From contig NZ_JAMWYS010000009.1 of NCBI RefSeq assembly GCF_023914155.1, positions 124,001-188,000 on the forward strand: a DNA stretch of 64,000 nucleotides, read 5' to 3'. Source of the stretch: Solitalea agri. GTDB taxonomy: Bacteria > Bacteroidota > Bacteroidia > Sphingobacteriales > Sphingobacteriaceae. The notes under the pieces are model-generated. The model was given only the letters and a program-made list of their open reading frames with translations, searched no databases and was not told the DNA's origin. A program made the translations under genes and the position numbers. Positions 36,849 through 45,352 of this stretch are shown piece after piece; positions within the stretch are counted from its first letter, which is position 1, and each line of letters opens with the position of its first letter.

Positions 36849-38187
36849 ACGCTTCGAAATCATACTAATTGCCCGTGTGGTGCTTCTGTTTATCACACTA
36901 TGTGGGGCGGCCTGGCTTTTTGTAAAATATCAAACATGGTACCCGATAGTCTTATTGGTTATCGCATTTTTCCAGCTGTTTGCCATTATTAAATATGTTA
37001 ATCGAATTAATACCGAATTAAGGGATTTCATTAACGCCATTAAATACAAAGACTTTAGTCAGCATTACAGCGTACAAAAAGCCCCTGCTTCTGTTGCCTT
37101 GCTACGACAGGCTTTTAATGATGTTGGGAGGGCGTTTAATCTACTAAACATAGAAAAAGAAACCCAGTATCGGTATCTACAAACCGTTATGGAAATTGTT
37201 GATACAGGTATTTTATTGTTTGATGAGGATGGTACCGTGAAATGGGTAAATGAAGCGGCTAAAAAGATGTTTAGTTTGCCGGAACTTAAAAACATTGAAG
37301 GTTTAAAATCACGAAATACTGAGCTAAAAGAAATTTTAGAATCATTAAAGCCGGGAGAAAATAAACTTTTGGAAATAGAAACGGGACATTTTCCGATAAA
37401 GATCGTTTCCTCAACCATGCAATTTAGGTTAAACGGCAAAATTCAATCGATGTTCGTATTTAAAAACGTGAATGATGCAGTTCAGGAAACGGAAATGCAG
37501 ACCTGGCAAAAGTTGCTGAGAACAATCACACATGAAATTATGAACTCAGTGGCCCCTATCGCTTCTCTGGCCGAAACATTAAAGAAACGACTGAGCTACA
37601 TTCAAACCGATGGTGGATTCGAAACTTCCGATAATGAAGCTATAGAAGATATAGAATTGATGGTGGATGTCATCAGAAAACGCAGTGAAGGATTATTAAA
37701 ATTCGCCGAAACCTATAGAAGCCTTAGCAAAATCACTATTCCATCATTATCGGTAATAAACATTCAGGATTTGTTTGCTAACCTAAACCAGTTATTGGGC
37801 CCTGATCTCAAGCAAAAAGGAATAAAAATTTCTACTGAGCTACGTGACCATGGTTTAAAAATAGAGGTTGATATTTCGCTTATTGAACAGGTTCTTATCA
37901 ACCTGATTTTAAATGCTACAGAAGCAGTTAAAGAAAGAGAGAATCCTCAAATCAAACTGGTTTCTTTTTTAAATGAAGCGAATCATATAGTTATTGAGGT
38001 GATCGATAATGGTATTGGTATTCCTCAGGAATTAAGAGACCAGATCTTTATTCCTTTTTTCACAACCCGCAAAAATGGCTCAGGTATAGGCTTAAGCTTA
38101 TCTCGTCAGATTATGCAATTACATAAAGGAACAATTGTAGTAGACTCAAGAGAAGGGGAAGGCAGTATTTTCCGGCTGATCTTTTGA
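36838..38187 (+). CDS. membrane sensor histidine kinase with PAS domain (NtrY-like)
   Basis: A 449-residue protein with two N-terminal helices (about 9-28 and 35-52) with almost no periplasmic loop, a HAMP-like linker, a PAS domain (about 110-215) and a histidine kinase core: H-box THEIMNSVAPI (His232), N-box LINLILNATEAV, G1 DNGIGIP, G2 GSGIGLSLS. The tiny loop suggests sensing in the membrane or cytoplasm, for example envelope stress. The start ATG lies inside the last codons of the regulator gene (translational coupling). Confidence 0.92.
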   Translation: MTSKRFEIILIARVVLLFITLCGAAWLFVKYQTWYPIVLLVIAFFQLFAIIKYVNRINTELRDFINAIKYKDFSQHYSVQKAPASVALLRQAFNDVGRAFNLLNIEKETQYRYLQTVMEIVDTGILLFDEDGTVKWVNEAAKKMFSLPELKNIEGLKSRNTELKEILESLKPGENKLLEIETGHFPIKIVSSTMQFRLNGKIQSMFVFKNVNDAVQETEMQTWQKLLRTITHEIMNSVAPIASLAETLKKRLSYIQTDGGFETSDNEAIEDIELMVDVIRKRSEGLLKFAETYRSLSKITIPSLSVINIQDLFANLNQLLGPDLKQKGIKISTELRDHGLKIEVDISLIEQVLINLILNATEAVKERENPQIKLVSFLNEANHIVIEVIDNGIGIPQELRDQIFIPFFTTRKNGSGIGLSLSRQIMQLHKGTIVVDSREGEGSIFRLIF

Positions 38188-38255
38188 TAAATCCTTCTAA
38201 TCAATTTAAACATTTATAATTTAACATCTCGTTAAAAGAAAGCCAATAGAAATTT

Positions 38256-38290
38256 CGTAATTCGTAATTCGTAATTCGTAATTCGTAATT
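38256..38290. repeat. five tandem copies of CGTAATT
   Basis: A perfect 7-bp tandem repeat (35 bp) ends 12 bp before the ATG of the polysaccharide deacetylase gene, within its leader or promoter region. Confidence 0.9.
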
Positions 38291-38302
38291 CTAAAATTAA
38301 TT

Positions 38303-38911
38303 ATGTATCCGGTAAAGACTCCCTATTTTATAAAAAAGCTGTTTCCTTCATTAACCTGGAACTATCCAAGAACCGAGAAAGTACTATACCTTACTTTTGA
38401 TGATGGTCCGATACCAGAAGTAACACCTTTTGTAGTTGAGCAGCTTAAGAAATACGGTGCAAAAGCAACTTTTTTTTGCATAGGCGACAATGTGCGTAAG
38501 CATCCGGAAGTTTTCGAATTAGTAAAAAAGAATGGGCATTCCATTGGGAACCATACCTTCAATCATTTAAATGGCTGGCATACCCAAACAAATGAGTATT
38601 TAAAGAATATTCAAAAATGCCAAGAGTTGACAAAATCATATTTATTCAGACCTCCTTATGGCAAAATTCGTCCAACACAAATTTTAGATCTTAAGAAACA
38701 CTATAAAATCGTTATGTGGGATGTATTAAGTGGCGATTTCGATTTAAAATTAACTCCTGAAGAATGTCTTGAAAATGTTATAAAACATACTGAAAATGGT
38801 TCAATCATTGTTTTTCATGACAGCCTGAAGGCTGAACCTCGGTTGCGTCACACGCTGCCATTGGCATTAGCTCATTGGGCAAAACTTGGTTATAAATTTA
38901 AAGCCATATAG
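38303..38911 (+). CDS. polysaccharide deacetylase (NodB domain, CE4 family)
   Basis: A 202-residue protein that is nearly all NodB domain. Motif 1 TFDDGP is at 31-36 (catalytic and metal Asp), motif 2 H(S/T)xxxH-like GNHTFNH at 82-88 (metal His84/His88) and motif 3 RPPYGK at 116-121. The C-terminal HD of FHDS fits motif 5. It should remove N-acetyl groups from a glycan such as peptidoglycan. No signal peptide is seen, so it is cytoplasmic or exported by another route. A CGTAATT array lies in its leader. Confidence 0.9.
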   Translation: MYPVKTPYFIKKLFPSLTWNYPRTEKVLYLTFDDGPIPEVTPFVVEQLKKYGAKATFFCIGDNVRKHPEVFELVKKNGHSIGNHTFNHLNGWHTQTNEYLKNIQKCQELTKSYLFRPPYGKIRPTQILDLKKHYKIVMWDVLSGDFDLKLTPEECLENVIKHTENGSIIVFHDSLKAEPRLRHTLPLALAHWAKLGYKFKAI

Positions 38912-38918
38912 CTTATTA

Positions 38919-39662
38919 TTACTTTAGGGAAGTGGAATCTGCCTTTGATCCAGTCTCTTTAAACTTTTTGTAGCTAGTGCTTATATAGGTATAAATGTCG
39001 TACTGGTTAGCTGATTTTATAAATTCATATTCAGGCCGGCTAAATTTCATAAAAGCTTCCATTTCAGCGTCACTATCAATTTTAACTATTTTTTTAATTA
39101 GCACCGGATTGTAATAGTTATCAATAAACTTTTCGTGTTCATAGTCCACTATCCGGCTTTGGAAACTTCTCAAGCCCTGGCGTTTTTTGCCACTGTATAA
39201 ATATTCAATAAATGATAGTGGATGAAAAATGGCTGTTCCGATCAGGTTCCCGGTTGATTTATCTTTGTAATTAAAAACCCTTGCATAATCTTCTCTAACC
39301 TCAGCGGAATCAGCTTTGTATGATTTTTTGCCCGACACCATTACTTCTGGTAAGGATAAGGTTCGGGTTTGCATGTAAATATTCTTGTTTAAAAAATTAA
39401 GTGACTTATCAATAATAATCTTTTGCGTTTCGTAGCCTAAAGCTGAGAACAGAATTGTATCACCCATTTTCACGTACACCTTATAATTCCCCTCCCTATC
39501 GCTTGATAACTGGTAATCGATGGTTTTGTTATAAACCTGAACAAACTCCATTGGCTTAGCCTTTTCGCGATCATATATTTTACCCGACAAAATCCCCTGG
39601 CCACGTACCGCGTAGCTAATTATCAAAAAAAATAAGACAAAAAATACTTTCAAGTACCTCAT
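38919..39662 (-). CDS. secreted protein with carboxypeptidase-like regulatory (CNA-B-like) domain
   Basis: The start is set at the ATG at 39662 because it directly precedes a signal peptide (MRYLKVFFVLFFLIISYAV then RGQG); an upstream ATG adds 12 residues without support. Residues about 22-90 form a CarboxypepD_reg-like beta sandwich (SGKIYDREKAKPMEFVQVY ... FSALGYETQKI). The rest is Lys/Tyr-rich and unassigned. Proteins with this N-terminal domain are often attached to the outer membrane in Bacteroidota. Convergent with the deacetylase, 7 bp apart. Confidence 0.8.
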   Translation of the reverse strand: MRYLKVFFVLFFLIISYAVRGQGILSGKIYDREKAKPMEFVQVYNKTIDYQLSSDREGNYKVYVKMGDTILFSALGYETQKIIIDKSLNFLNKNIYMQTRTLSLPEVMVSGKKSYKADSAEVREDYARVFNYKDKSTGNLIGTAIFHPLSFIEYLYSGKKRQGLRSFQSRIVDYEHEKFIDNYYNPVLIKKIVKIDSDAEMEAFMKFSRPEYEFIKSANQYDIYTYISTSYKKFKETGSKADSTSLK

Positions 39663-39896
39663 AGTCAATATCAATCTTCTAAAACTCAAAACATACAAAG
39701 ATAGTATTCGAGGTGTAAAAGAAATTTCAGTAACGCATAATATACAATTTAGTTCAACAAAAACACAAAAACACTGAATTTCAGCAAGTTAGAAACATTT
39801 AATAATTTGCAGACCAACAATTTAAATCCCGGTTTAAATACTATAACTTTTGATATATTAATTTTGATAAGTATATTTAAGTATAAACGCTCTCTC

Positions 39897-40553
39897 ATGA
39901 ATAAGAATTTTTACTTAGCCAAACTTGGCATTTGCGCAAGTATTATTAGTTGCGCGCTTGTCCTTAACTCCTGCTATCCGAATAACGATGCAGACATTCA
40001 AGATCTGGACGTAGTTGCAAGCTTCCCAAAAAAAGATTACGACTTTAAGCAGAACAACACTTACACACTCCCTACTCGTATTCCAATAATAGACGATGAG
40101 GTTCCATTACCAGGTGACACTTTACCTGCGGCTGTTGCTCAACCAATTATCGCTAAAATCAGAGCAAACATGACGGCAAATGGCTATACCGAAATCCTAC
40201 CCGGAAATCCTACAGCTCCTGATGTAGCCATCACCTCTTATGCGATCGAAACAACTTATGTTGGCGCTTATTATCCGTACTGGTGGTACTGGTGGGGTTA
40301 TTATCCATGGGGTGGTTGGGGCTACCCTTGGGGTCCAGGTTGGTATCCTGGAGGAGGTTATTACTATTCTTTTGATACGGGTAGTTTAATGATTTCAATG
40401 AGCTCTCCATCGGGCGGTAGAACTAATGAGGTTAATACACTATGGCTGTCTGCCATTAAGGGTGTCTTGAACGGAACCACTTCCAATGTTCAACGAGCAA
40501 CAGAAGGTGTTGATCAAGCCTTTTTACAATCTCCTTATTTAAAAACAAATTAA
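39897..40553 (+). CDS. DUF4136-family lipoprotein
   Basis: The start is set at 39897 (MNKNFYLAKLGI), which gives a lipoprotein signal with lipobox VLNSC (Cys about 26). The DUF4136 pattern follows: DVVASFPKKDYDFKQNNTYTLP, then a helix with IRANMTANGYTEI, and a Gly/Trp/Tyr-rich central stretch (WYWWGYYPWGGWGYPWG) seen in many members. The function is unknown; it should be attached to a periplasmic membrane face. An outer-membrane beta-barrel gene follows 19 bp downstream, probably in the same operon. Confidence 0.85.
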   Translation: MNKNFYLAKLGICASIISCALVLNSCYPNNDADIQDLDVVASFPKKDYDFKQNNTYTLPTRIPIIDDEVPLPGDTLPAAVAQPIIAKIRANMTANGYTEILPGNPTAPDVAITSYAIETTYVGAYYPYWWYWWGYYPWGGWGYPWGPGWYPGGGYYYSFDTGSLMISMSSPSGGRTNEVNTLWLSAIKGVLNGTTSNVQRATEGVDQAFLQSPYLKTN

Positions 40554-40572
40554 TCTCAAAAGCCTCGAAATC

Positions 40573-41184
40573 ATGAAATTTATTTATAAAACACTTAGTC
40601 TCGCGCTCATTGTTTGCTTATTAAGCAGTAGTGCAATGGCACAATATAAATACTACGTTAACTTTTCCTGGAACACCGCCCTACCAATGTCACCCACATC
40701 TGATTACATCAGTAAATTTAGTGTAAGAGGTGTAGGATTTGAATGGGGTGGATTTGTTAAGCCCAATGTTAGCCTCTCATTTCAAACCGGATGGAATGTT
40801 TTTTATCAGGCAAAAAACCGCCAAACATATATTGGAGAAGGTGGAGGGGCGGTTACAGGCACTCCATACAACTATATTAATGCGCTTCCTATTTACGGAA
40901 AAGCAAATTATTATTTTAAAGACCCCGCATCTTCTAAAACTACTCCTTATGTTGGCATAGGAGTAGGAACTACCTGGCAAAAACAAAATACTGATTTTGG
41001 GATCACTTCTTTCTACCGCGATGGCTGGATGTTTGGCCTGTACCCAGAGCTTGGAGTAGAATACAATATCAATCCTATTTCAGGAATAAACTTTAACGTA
41101 AGATACAATTACAATTTCGAAACCGATCAGGTTAACGAGCTAAGTTACCTGGGATTTAATATTGGTTTTGTTTACCGTTATTAA
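40573..41184 (+). CDS. outer membrane beta-barrel protein
   Basis: A 203-residue protein with a signal peptide (about 1-23, ending SAMAQ) and about eight amphipathic strands, ending in NIGFVYRY with a terminal aromatic, as required for BAM insertion. It fits the OmpW/OmpX-like eight-stranded class common in Bacteroidota. It follows the DUF4136 lipoprotein by 19 bp. No specific function can be deduced. Confidence 0.8.
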   Translation: MKFIYKTLSLALIVCLLSSSAMAQYKYYVNFSWNTALPMSPTSDYISKFSVRGVGFEWGGFVKPNVSLSFQTGWNVFYQAKNRQTYIGEGGGAVTGTPYNYINALPIYGKANYYFKDPASSKTTPYVGIGVGTTWQKQNTDFGITSFYRDGWMFGLYPELGVEYNINPISGINFNVRYNYNFETDQVNELSYLGFNIGFVYRY

Positions 41185-41258
41185 TTAACCATTCTGCCTT
41201 TTCTTTATATAACTAATAATTAACTTGGTCTGTCGTGAGATACACCAAGTTTTTTTAT

Positions 41259-41588
41259 ATGATAACATTTGAAGATTTTGAAAAAATAGACATACGGGTT
41301 GGTACAATTATCAATGCTGAAATATTTCCTAAAGCTAAAAATCCATCCTATAAGCTTACCATCGATTTTGGGCCTTTGGGCATTAAAAAGTCATCGGCTC
41401 AGATAACCGTACTTTATGCAACCGCTGAATTGGTTGGCAAACAAATAATTGCAGTGGTTAACTTTCCTCCTAAACAAATTGCCAATTTCGTTTCTGAATG
41501 CCTAATATTAGGAGTTCTGGGAGATGGAAAATCTGTCACCTTGTTAGCCCCTGACAAGAAAGTTGAAAATGGGCAACAAATAGCTTAA
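41259..41588 (+). CDS. csaA: tRNA-binding protein CsaA-like
   Basis: A 109-residue OB-fold protein beginning MITFEDFEKIDIRVGTI, which aligns with the start of CsaA and the EMAP-II/Arc1p tRNA-binding domain; an upstream GTG adds eight unsupported residues. Further family motifs are KKSSAQIT, VNFPPKQI and SECLILG. CsaA binds tRNA and has been described as having chaperone-like activity. It appears to be transcribed alone. Confidence 0.9.
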   Translation: MITFEDFEKIDIRVGTIINAEIFPKAKNPSYKLTIDFGPLGIKKSSAQITVLYATAELVGKQIIAVVNFPPKQIANFVSECLILGVLGDGKSVTLLAPDKKVENGQQIA

Positions 41589-41836
41589 AACCACCAGCCA
41601 CAGTGATCGGTATACTTTACATTTTTAATTCTTCAACGTTTCTAGGTTTTCAAAACAACTACAATTTCACCCTATAAAGCACTTCTGAAAAAGCATACAA
41701 CTTCTTATTAAAAACTAATCATTATCAATAGCTTAAGCCGGTTTTGAGTGTATATTTAACACTATTTTTTTAAGGAATGATTTATGTATATGTTCCACCA
41801 ACTAAATTTAATTTAATCTTAATACGCTCTCAAAAT

Positions 41837-42478
41837 ATGCAACAGCTTTTTAAGCTATTGGTAGTATTTTTTATTGGATTGGGGGTTCTAACCCTATGCT
41901 CTAAAAGTCAACTAAAGCCTGAATATAACGTACGAGTATTAAAGTATACACTTGATAACTCTGACAATGTGCTAACTTTTGCCTTAGGAGATAACTTCTA
42001 TATAGCTTATGACACCATTCAATGTGGCTTATATAAAGTTTGGCGAGGAGGATTAGCTGCAAATGATTCAAGCATTTCGGCTGTTGGAGAGTTATTTTAT
42101 GAGAATTACTTGCTAAATAGTGACATTAAACTGATTGATACTAGCGGACGAGGCTATAGTCCGGCTGTTAAATTCATGGGATTTAGCATAAAAGAGAACT
42201 CCATTTGTATTTGTTATGAGGTTACTAATGAAGACAAGAAATTCATTATTGAAGAAACTATAAAAGGGGAATCAGAAAACCACACCTGCAAATTATTACG
42301 CATTTATAGTTTTAATAAACAACCCGAGAACACTCAAATAGGTATATACATTCCGAATTCATCCATAAGAAAACCTCTTACAATTACAGCTCGTAACGGA
42401 GAGGTTGCATCAGGAATGGACAAGCTTTTATTACCCGAATCAAGCAAATCTCAATTTACTCTTATATTTAACGAATAG
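41837..42478 (+). CDS. hypothetical exported protein
   Basis: The start is set at 41837, where an ATG directly precedes a hydrophobic signal (MQQLFKLLVVFFIGLGVLTL); an upstream ATG at 41777 adds 20 residues. The lipobox-like VLTLC could make it a lipoprotein. The mature part (about 190 residues) is predicted mainly beta strand and contains the segment DTIQCGLYKVWRGGL, which resembles the start of some cytochrome-c- or hydrolase-associated domains, but no family is assigned. It is monocistronic. Confidence 0.65.
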   Translation: MQQLFKLLVVFFIGLGVLTLCSKSQLKPEYNVRVLKYTLDNSDNVLTFALGDNFYIAYDTIQCGLYKVWRGGLAANDSSISAVGELFYENYLLNSDIKLIDTSGRGYSPAVKFMGFSIKENSICICYEVTNEDKKFIIEETIKGESENHTCKLLRIYSFNKQPENTQIGIYIPNSSIRKPLTITARNGEVASGMDKLLLPESSKSQFTLIFNE

Positions 42479-42546
42479 CCCGAACACCTCAGTACCTAAA
42501 CTAATCATTTTTTGCAATCAACTGTTTTTTTAAAGGGCATTATTAG

Positions 42547-42554
42547 TATCTTTG
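42547..42554 (+). promoter_or_regulatory. -7 element of the ahpC promoter
   Basis: TATCTTTG matches TAnnTTTG, about 55 bp before the start codon. No clean TTTG is at 19-21 bp upstream (CTGTTTT is found there), so the -33 element is weak. Confidence 0.5.
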
Positions 42555-42608
42555 CGCTGATTTTAAAATCAGTATAACAAGCTAATAATCAATAAAAACA
42601 GATAAACT

Positions 42609-43241
42609 ATGTCAGTATTAGTTGGAAAAAAAGCACCTAAATTTGTTGCCCCTGCAGTTATTAACGGTGAGGAGATTGTAGAAGATTTTTCATTAGAGCA
42701 ATACATAGGTAAAAAACACGTATTATTCTTTTTTTATCCAAAAGATTTCACGTTCGTTTGCCCTACAGAATTACATGCTTTTCAAGAAAAGTTAGCTGAA
42801 TTCGAAAAGCGCAATGTTGCCGTTGTTGCCTGTTCAACCGATACAGAACAGTCACACTGGGGTTGGTTACAGCTACCTAAAAAACAAGGCGGTATTGAGG
42901 GTGTTACTTATCCTTTAGTTGCTGATACAAGCAAAGCGATCTCAACTAACTTTGGCGTTTTAGCAGGTGAGTATGAATACAACGAAGAAGGATTTTTGAC
43001 TGCAAACGGCCCTATGATTGCCTACCGCGGTTTATTCTTAATTGATCAGGCAGGTGTAGTTCGCCATCAGATTGTAAACGATTTACCATTAGGTCGTAAT
43101 GTTGATGAAGCGATTCGTATGGTTGATGCTTTACAATATTTCGAAACCAAAGGTGAAGTTTGTCCAGCAAACTGGAAACAAGGTGAAAAAGCAATGGATG
43201 CAACTTTCAGTGGTGTTGCTTCTTATTTCTCTGAAAACTAA
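42609..43241 (+). CDS. ahpC: peroxiredoxin (2-Cys, AhpC/Prx1 type)
   Basis: A 210-residue typical 2-Cys peroxiredoxin. The peroxidatic cysteine is in FVCPTE (Cys51) and the resolving cysteine in EVCPANW (Cys184). It reduces hydrogen peroxide and organic peroxides in the cytoplasm using thioredoxin or AhpF-type reductants. A convergent thioredoxin gene pair follows and may provide a reductant. A 58-bp perfect hairpin terminates the message. Confidence 0.95.
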   Translation: MSVLVGKKAPKFVAPAVINGEEIVEDFSLEQYIGKKHVLFFFYPKDFTFVCPTELHAFQEKLAEFEKRNVAVVACSTDTEQSHWGWLQLPKKQGGIEGVTYPLVADTSKAISTNFGVLAGEYEYNEEGFLTANGPMIAYRGLFLIDQAGVVRHQIVNDLPLGRNVDEAIRMVDALQYFETKGEVCPANWKQGEKAMDATFSGVASYFSEN

Positions 43242-43266
43242 GAAGGATTTCACCATTTAGTTGTGT

Positions 43267-43324
43267 GATTACACCGATAATAAAAATGGACCCAAAGCGG
43301 TCCATTTTTATTATCGGTGTAATC
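43267..43324. terminator. 26-bp perfect inverted repeat, bidirectional terminator
   Basis: Arms 43267-43292 and 43299-43324 pair without mismatch over a 6-nt loop (CAAAGC). The core AAAAATGGACC / GGTCCATTTTT is a normal terminator; the outer 15 bp extend it. It lies between convergent ahpC and the small-protein gene at 43346. Confidence 0.88.
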
Positions 43325-43345
43325 TTTTTAAATCAGTGGAATCAC

Positions 43346-43588
43346 TTACGATATTGAGGTTCTCACCCTCGAAGTATAAGCTCGCAAGGCCTTCGGAAAT
43401 GCATCACCTGTTTTATCAATTTCCTGCTTAATCCAAATGGCCGCTAAAATATGCGTTAACTGCTCTCCCTCATCATCACCCTCAACTTCAATTGCCGGCA
43501 TTTGTTCATCCATTAAAGCATCTTCGGCTAATTGCAACGAAGCTAAATCATAAGCTTCTACTAACTTTTTAATAGCGGGAATTTTCAT
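43346..43588 (-). CDS. small conserved protein, DUF6952-like
   Basis: An 80-residue protein beginning MKIPAIKKLVEAYDLASLQ with a central DDEGEQLTHILAAIWI stretch, which I recall as the DUF6952 family of Bacteroidota (from memory, not a search). It is predicted mostly helical and acidic, without signal or metal motif. Its start overlaps the thioredoxin stop by one base (TAATG), so the two are translationally coupled, which suggests a shared redox-related role. Confidence 0.75.
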   Translation of the reverse strand: MKIPAIKKLVEAYDLASLQLAEDALMDEQMPAIEVEGDDEGEQLTHILAAIWIKQEIDKTGDAFPKALRAYTSRVRTSIS

Positions 43589-43911
43589 TACTTGGACAAT
43601 AAGTTTTCAATCATTTTAACTACCACCTCTTCTTTAGAAGATGCCGAACTTTCAACCAACTCACCTTGATTAAACGTGGCGAAAAATGGCAAATTGTCAA
43701 CACCTGCCAGTTTACGGGCCGCTTCATTTTCTTCAGCGTTTATATCCAGAAAAACAACATTTGTAAAGCGTTCATCATTAGATAAACGTTTATACTTAGG
43801 CGAAAACAATTTGCATGATCCACACCAATCAGCATAGTACTTAACTATAACTTTAGCATTGGTATCTAATGTATTTTTAAAATCCTGGTCGGTACTAACA
43901 ACTACTGCCAT
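43588..43911 (-). CDS. thioredoxin-family protein
   Basis: 107 residues from the ATG at 43911 (MAVVVSTDQDFKNTL). The active site is WCGSC (Cys30, Cys33) after VIVKYYADW, with the cis-Pro in NLPFFATF. It differs from classical WCGPC thioredoxin in Ser for Pro, which changes redox potential. It lacks a signal, so it is cytoplasmic. It is coupled to the downstream DUF6952-like gene and convergent with ahpC, so it may reduce the peroxiredoxin (inference). Confidence 0.88.
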   Translation of the reverse strand: MAVVVSTDQDFKNTLDTNAKVIVKYYADWCGSCKLFSPKYKRLSNDERFTNVVFLDINAEENEAARKLAGVDNLPFFATFNQGELVESSASSKEEVVVKMIENLLSK

Positions 43912-44229
43912 ATTTATACTGTTTAATTTTTCGAGGGGCAAAAATACGGAATACACTTAGCTTTAAGAAAAGTGGCATACTTGACTACTATGCTTTGAAA
44001 AACCTTACTATATATAATGTGCTTTAATAAAAGAATGAATGATAGCTGGCAATAACAAAATATGAGGTTATTTATTCGTCGAAATAATTGCATAAATTAA
44101 GAAGCATTTCAGTTTAACGCTCTATGTCAGCAGCTTATACCAAAAAACTTTACACATAATTTTTTTCAAATTATAAAATAAACAGAAACAAGGGTCGTTA
44201 ATTAAATAATCACGCTAACAGATTATTAT

Positions 44230-44454
44230 ATGATTGAAACCTTTACTCAACACAACCCAAAAACTGAATTGCGAACTCAAGAAACTTCCGAAGAAGCTGA
44301 AATGATGGAGAATTCCCTGGCAGCTGAAGAGGCTTATACCGAAGGATATGAAAATCTGGTAAGTATAAAAGAAGCCTTGAACCAATTTTTGGTAGAACCT
44401 GGCCAACACACTGTTGAAAACATTTTGAAGTATTCAAATTCAACACGCAAGTAG
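44230..44454 (+). CDS. small hypothetical acidic protein (74 aa)
   Basis: A 74-residue Glu/Thr-rich protein, MIETFTQHNPKTEL at the start and VENILKYSNSTRK at the end. It is predicted two-helical and soluble, with no family recognised. The frame is supported by a well-formed terminator 25 bp after the stop (44479-44511). A 270-bp upstream gap contains no other gene. Overlapping minus-strand frames of similar length have no terminator and are rejected. Confidence 0.6.
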   Translation: MIETFTQHNPKTELRTQETSEEAEMMENSLAAEEAYTEGYENLVSIKEALNQFLVEPGQHTVENILKYSNSTRK

Positions 44455-44478
44455 TTCAGCTTTCTTATGTATCTGTAG

Positions 44479-44511
44479 AAGGTTTAAGTCATAACAAATG
44501 GCTTAAACCTT
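44479..44511 (+). terminator. intrinsic terminator after the 74-aa gene
   Basis: AAGGTTTAAG pairs with CTTAAACCTT over a 13-nt loop and is followed by a T-run. Confidence 0.8.
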
Positions 44512-44588
44512 TTTAGTTTCCTCCCAATTAGTGCCGTTCGTTTATGCCTTGAATTCATAAGGCGTTATTAATGAATTCCAAAAAAAAC

Positions 44589-44596
44589 TATCTTTG
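44589..44596 (+). promoter_or_regulatory. TATCTTTG element directly before nth
   Basis: A perfect TAnnTTTG -7 element ends 3 bp before the nth ATG, which would put the start site at or next to the start codon. The -33 region is weak. Confidence 0.35.
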
Positions 44597-44599
44597 GCC

Positions 44600-45277
44600 A
44601 TGCTCAAAAAAGACCGTTACAAAGCATTTATTGATTATTTCTCCGAACATCAACCTAACGCCGAAACAGAACTAAACTATACTAATCCGTATGAACTGTT
44701 AGTTGCGGTTATTCTTTCTGCTCAATGCACCGATAAACGGGTAAACATGGTTACCCCTACTTTATTTGAGCGCTATCCAACACCTGAAGTTTTAGCAGAA
44801 TCAAGTTCAGACGAAGTTTTCAGCTATATACGAAGCATAAGCTACCCAAATAACAAAGCCAAACATTTAGTTGGAATGGCGAAATTATTGGTTGAGAAAT
44901 TCAAGAGTGTGGTTCCGTCAAGTGTAAACGAATTGCAGGAAATGCCCGGAGTTGGCCGTAAGACAGCCAATGTAATTGCGTCAGTAATTTACAATATGCC
45001 TGCAATGGCTGTTGATACTCATGTATTTCGGGTTTCCGCGCGCCTTGGCTTAACAAGTAATGCTAAAACACCTTTAGCTACCGAAAAGCAATTGGTGAAA
45101 TATATACCAAAGGAGCTGATACACGTAGCTCACCACTGGTTAATTTTACATGGGCGCTATACTTGTTTAGCCAGAAGTCCTAAATGTGAAGCTTGCCCAC
45201 TAACTTATTTTTGCAAATATTTTGAGCAAAATAACCTGAAAAAGACTAAAAAAAGTGGTACTCAGGAAATATTTTGA
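44600..45277 (+). CDS. nth: endonuclease III (DNA glycosylase/AP lyase)
   Basis: 225 residues from the ATG at 44600. The helix-hairpin-helix is followed by PGVGRKTANV (catalytic Lys121) and VDTHVFRV (catalytic Asp139). The [4Fe-4S] cluster ligands are Cys189-x6-Cys196-x2-Cys199-x5-Cys205. It removes oxidised pyrimidines and cuts the abasic site in base-excision repair. recA follows 75 bp downstream on the same strand, so a repair-related cluster is formed. The Lys/Thr-rich tail after the cluster is slightly long. Confidence 0.95.
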   Translation: MLKKDRYKAFIDYFSEHQPNAETELNYTNPYELLVAVILSAQCTDKRVNMVTPTLFERYPTPEVLAESSSDEVFSYIRSISYPNNKAKHLVGMAKLLVEKFKSVVPSSVNELQEMPGVGRKTANVIASVIYNMPAMAVDTHVFRVSARLGLTSNAKTPLATEKQLVKYIPKELIHVAHHWLILHGRYTCLARSPKCEACPLTYFCKYFEQNNLKKTKKSGTQEIF

Positions 45278-45352
45278 AAAAATTTTTAGCATTTTTAGAA
45301 AATAATATCCTATTTTTATCTCACTATTTTTAACATTAGAAACTACTTGATA

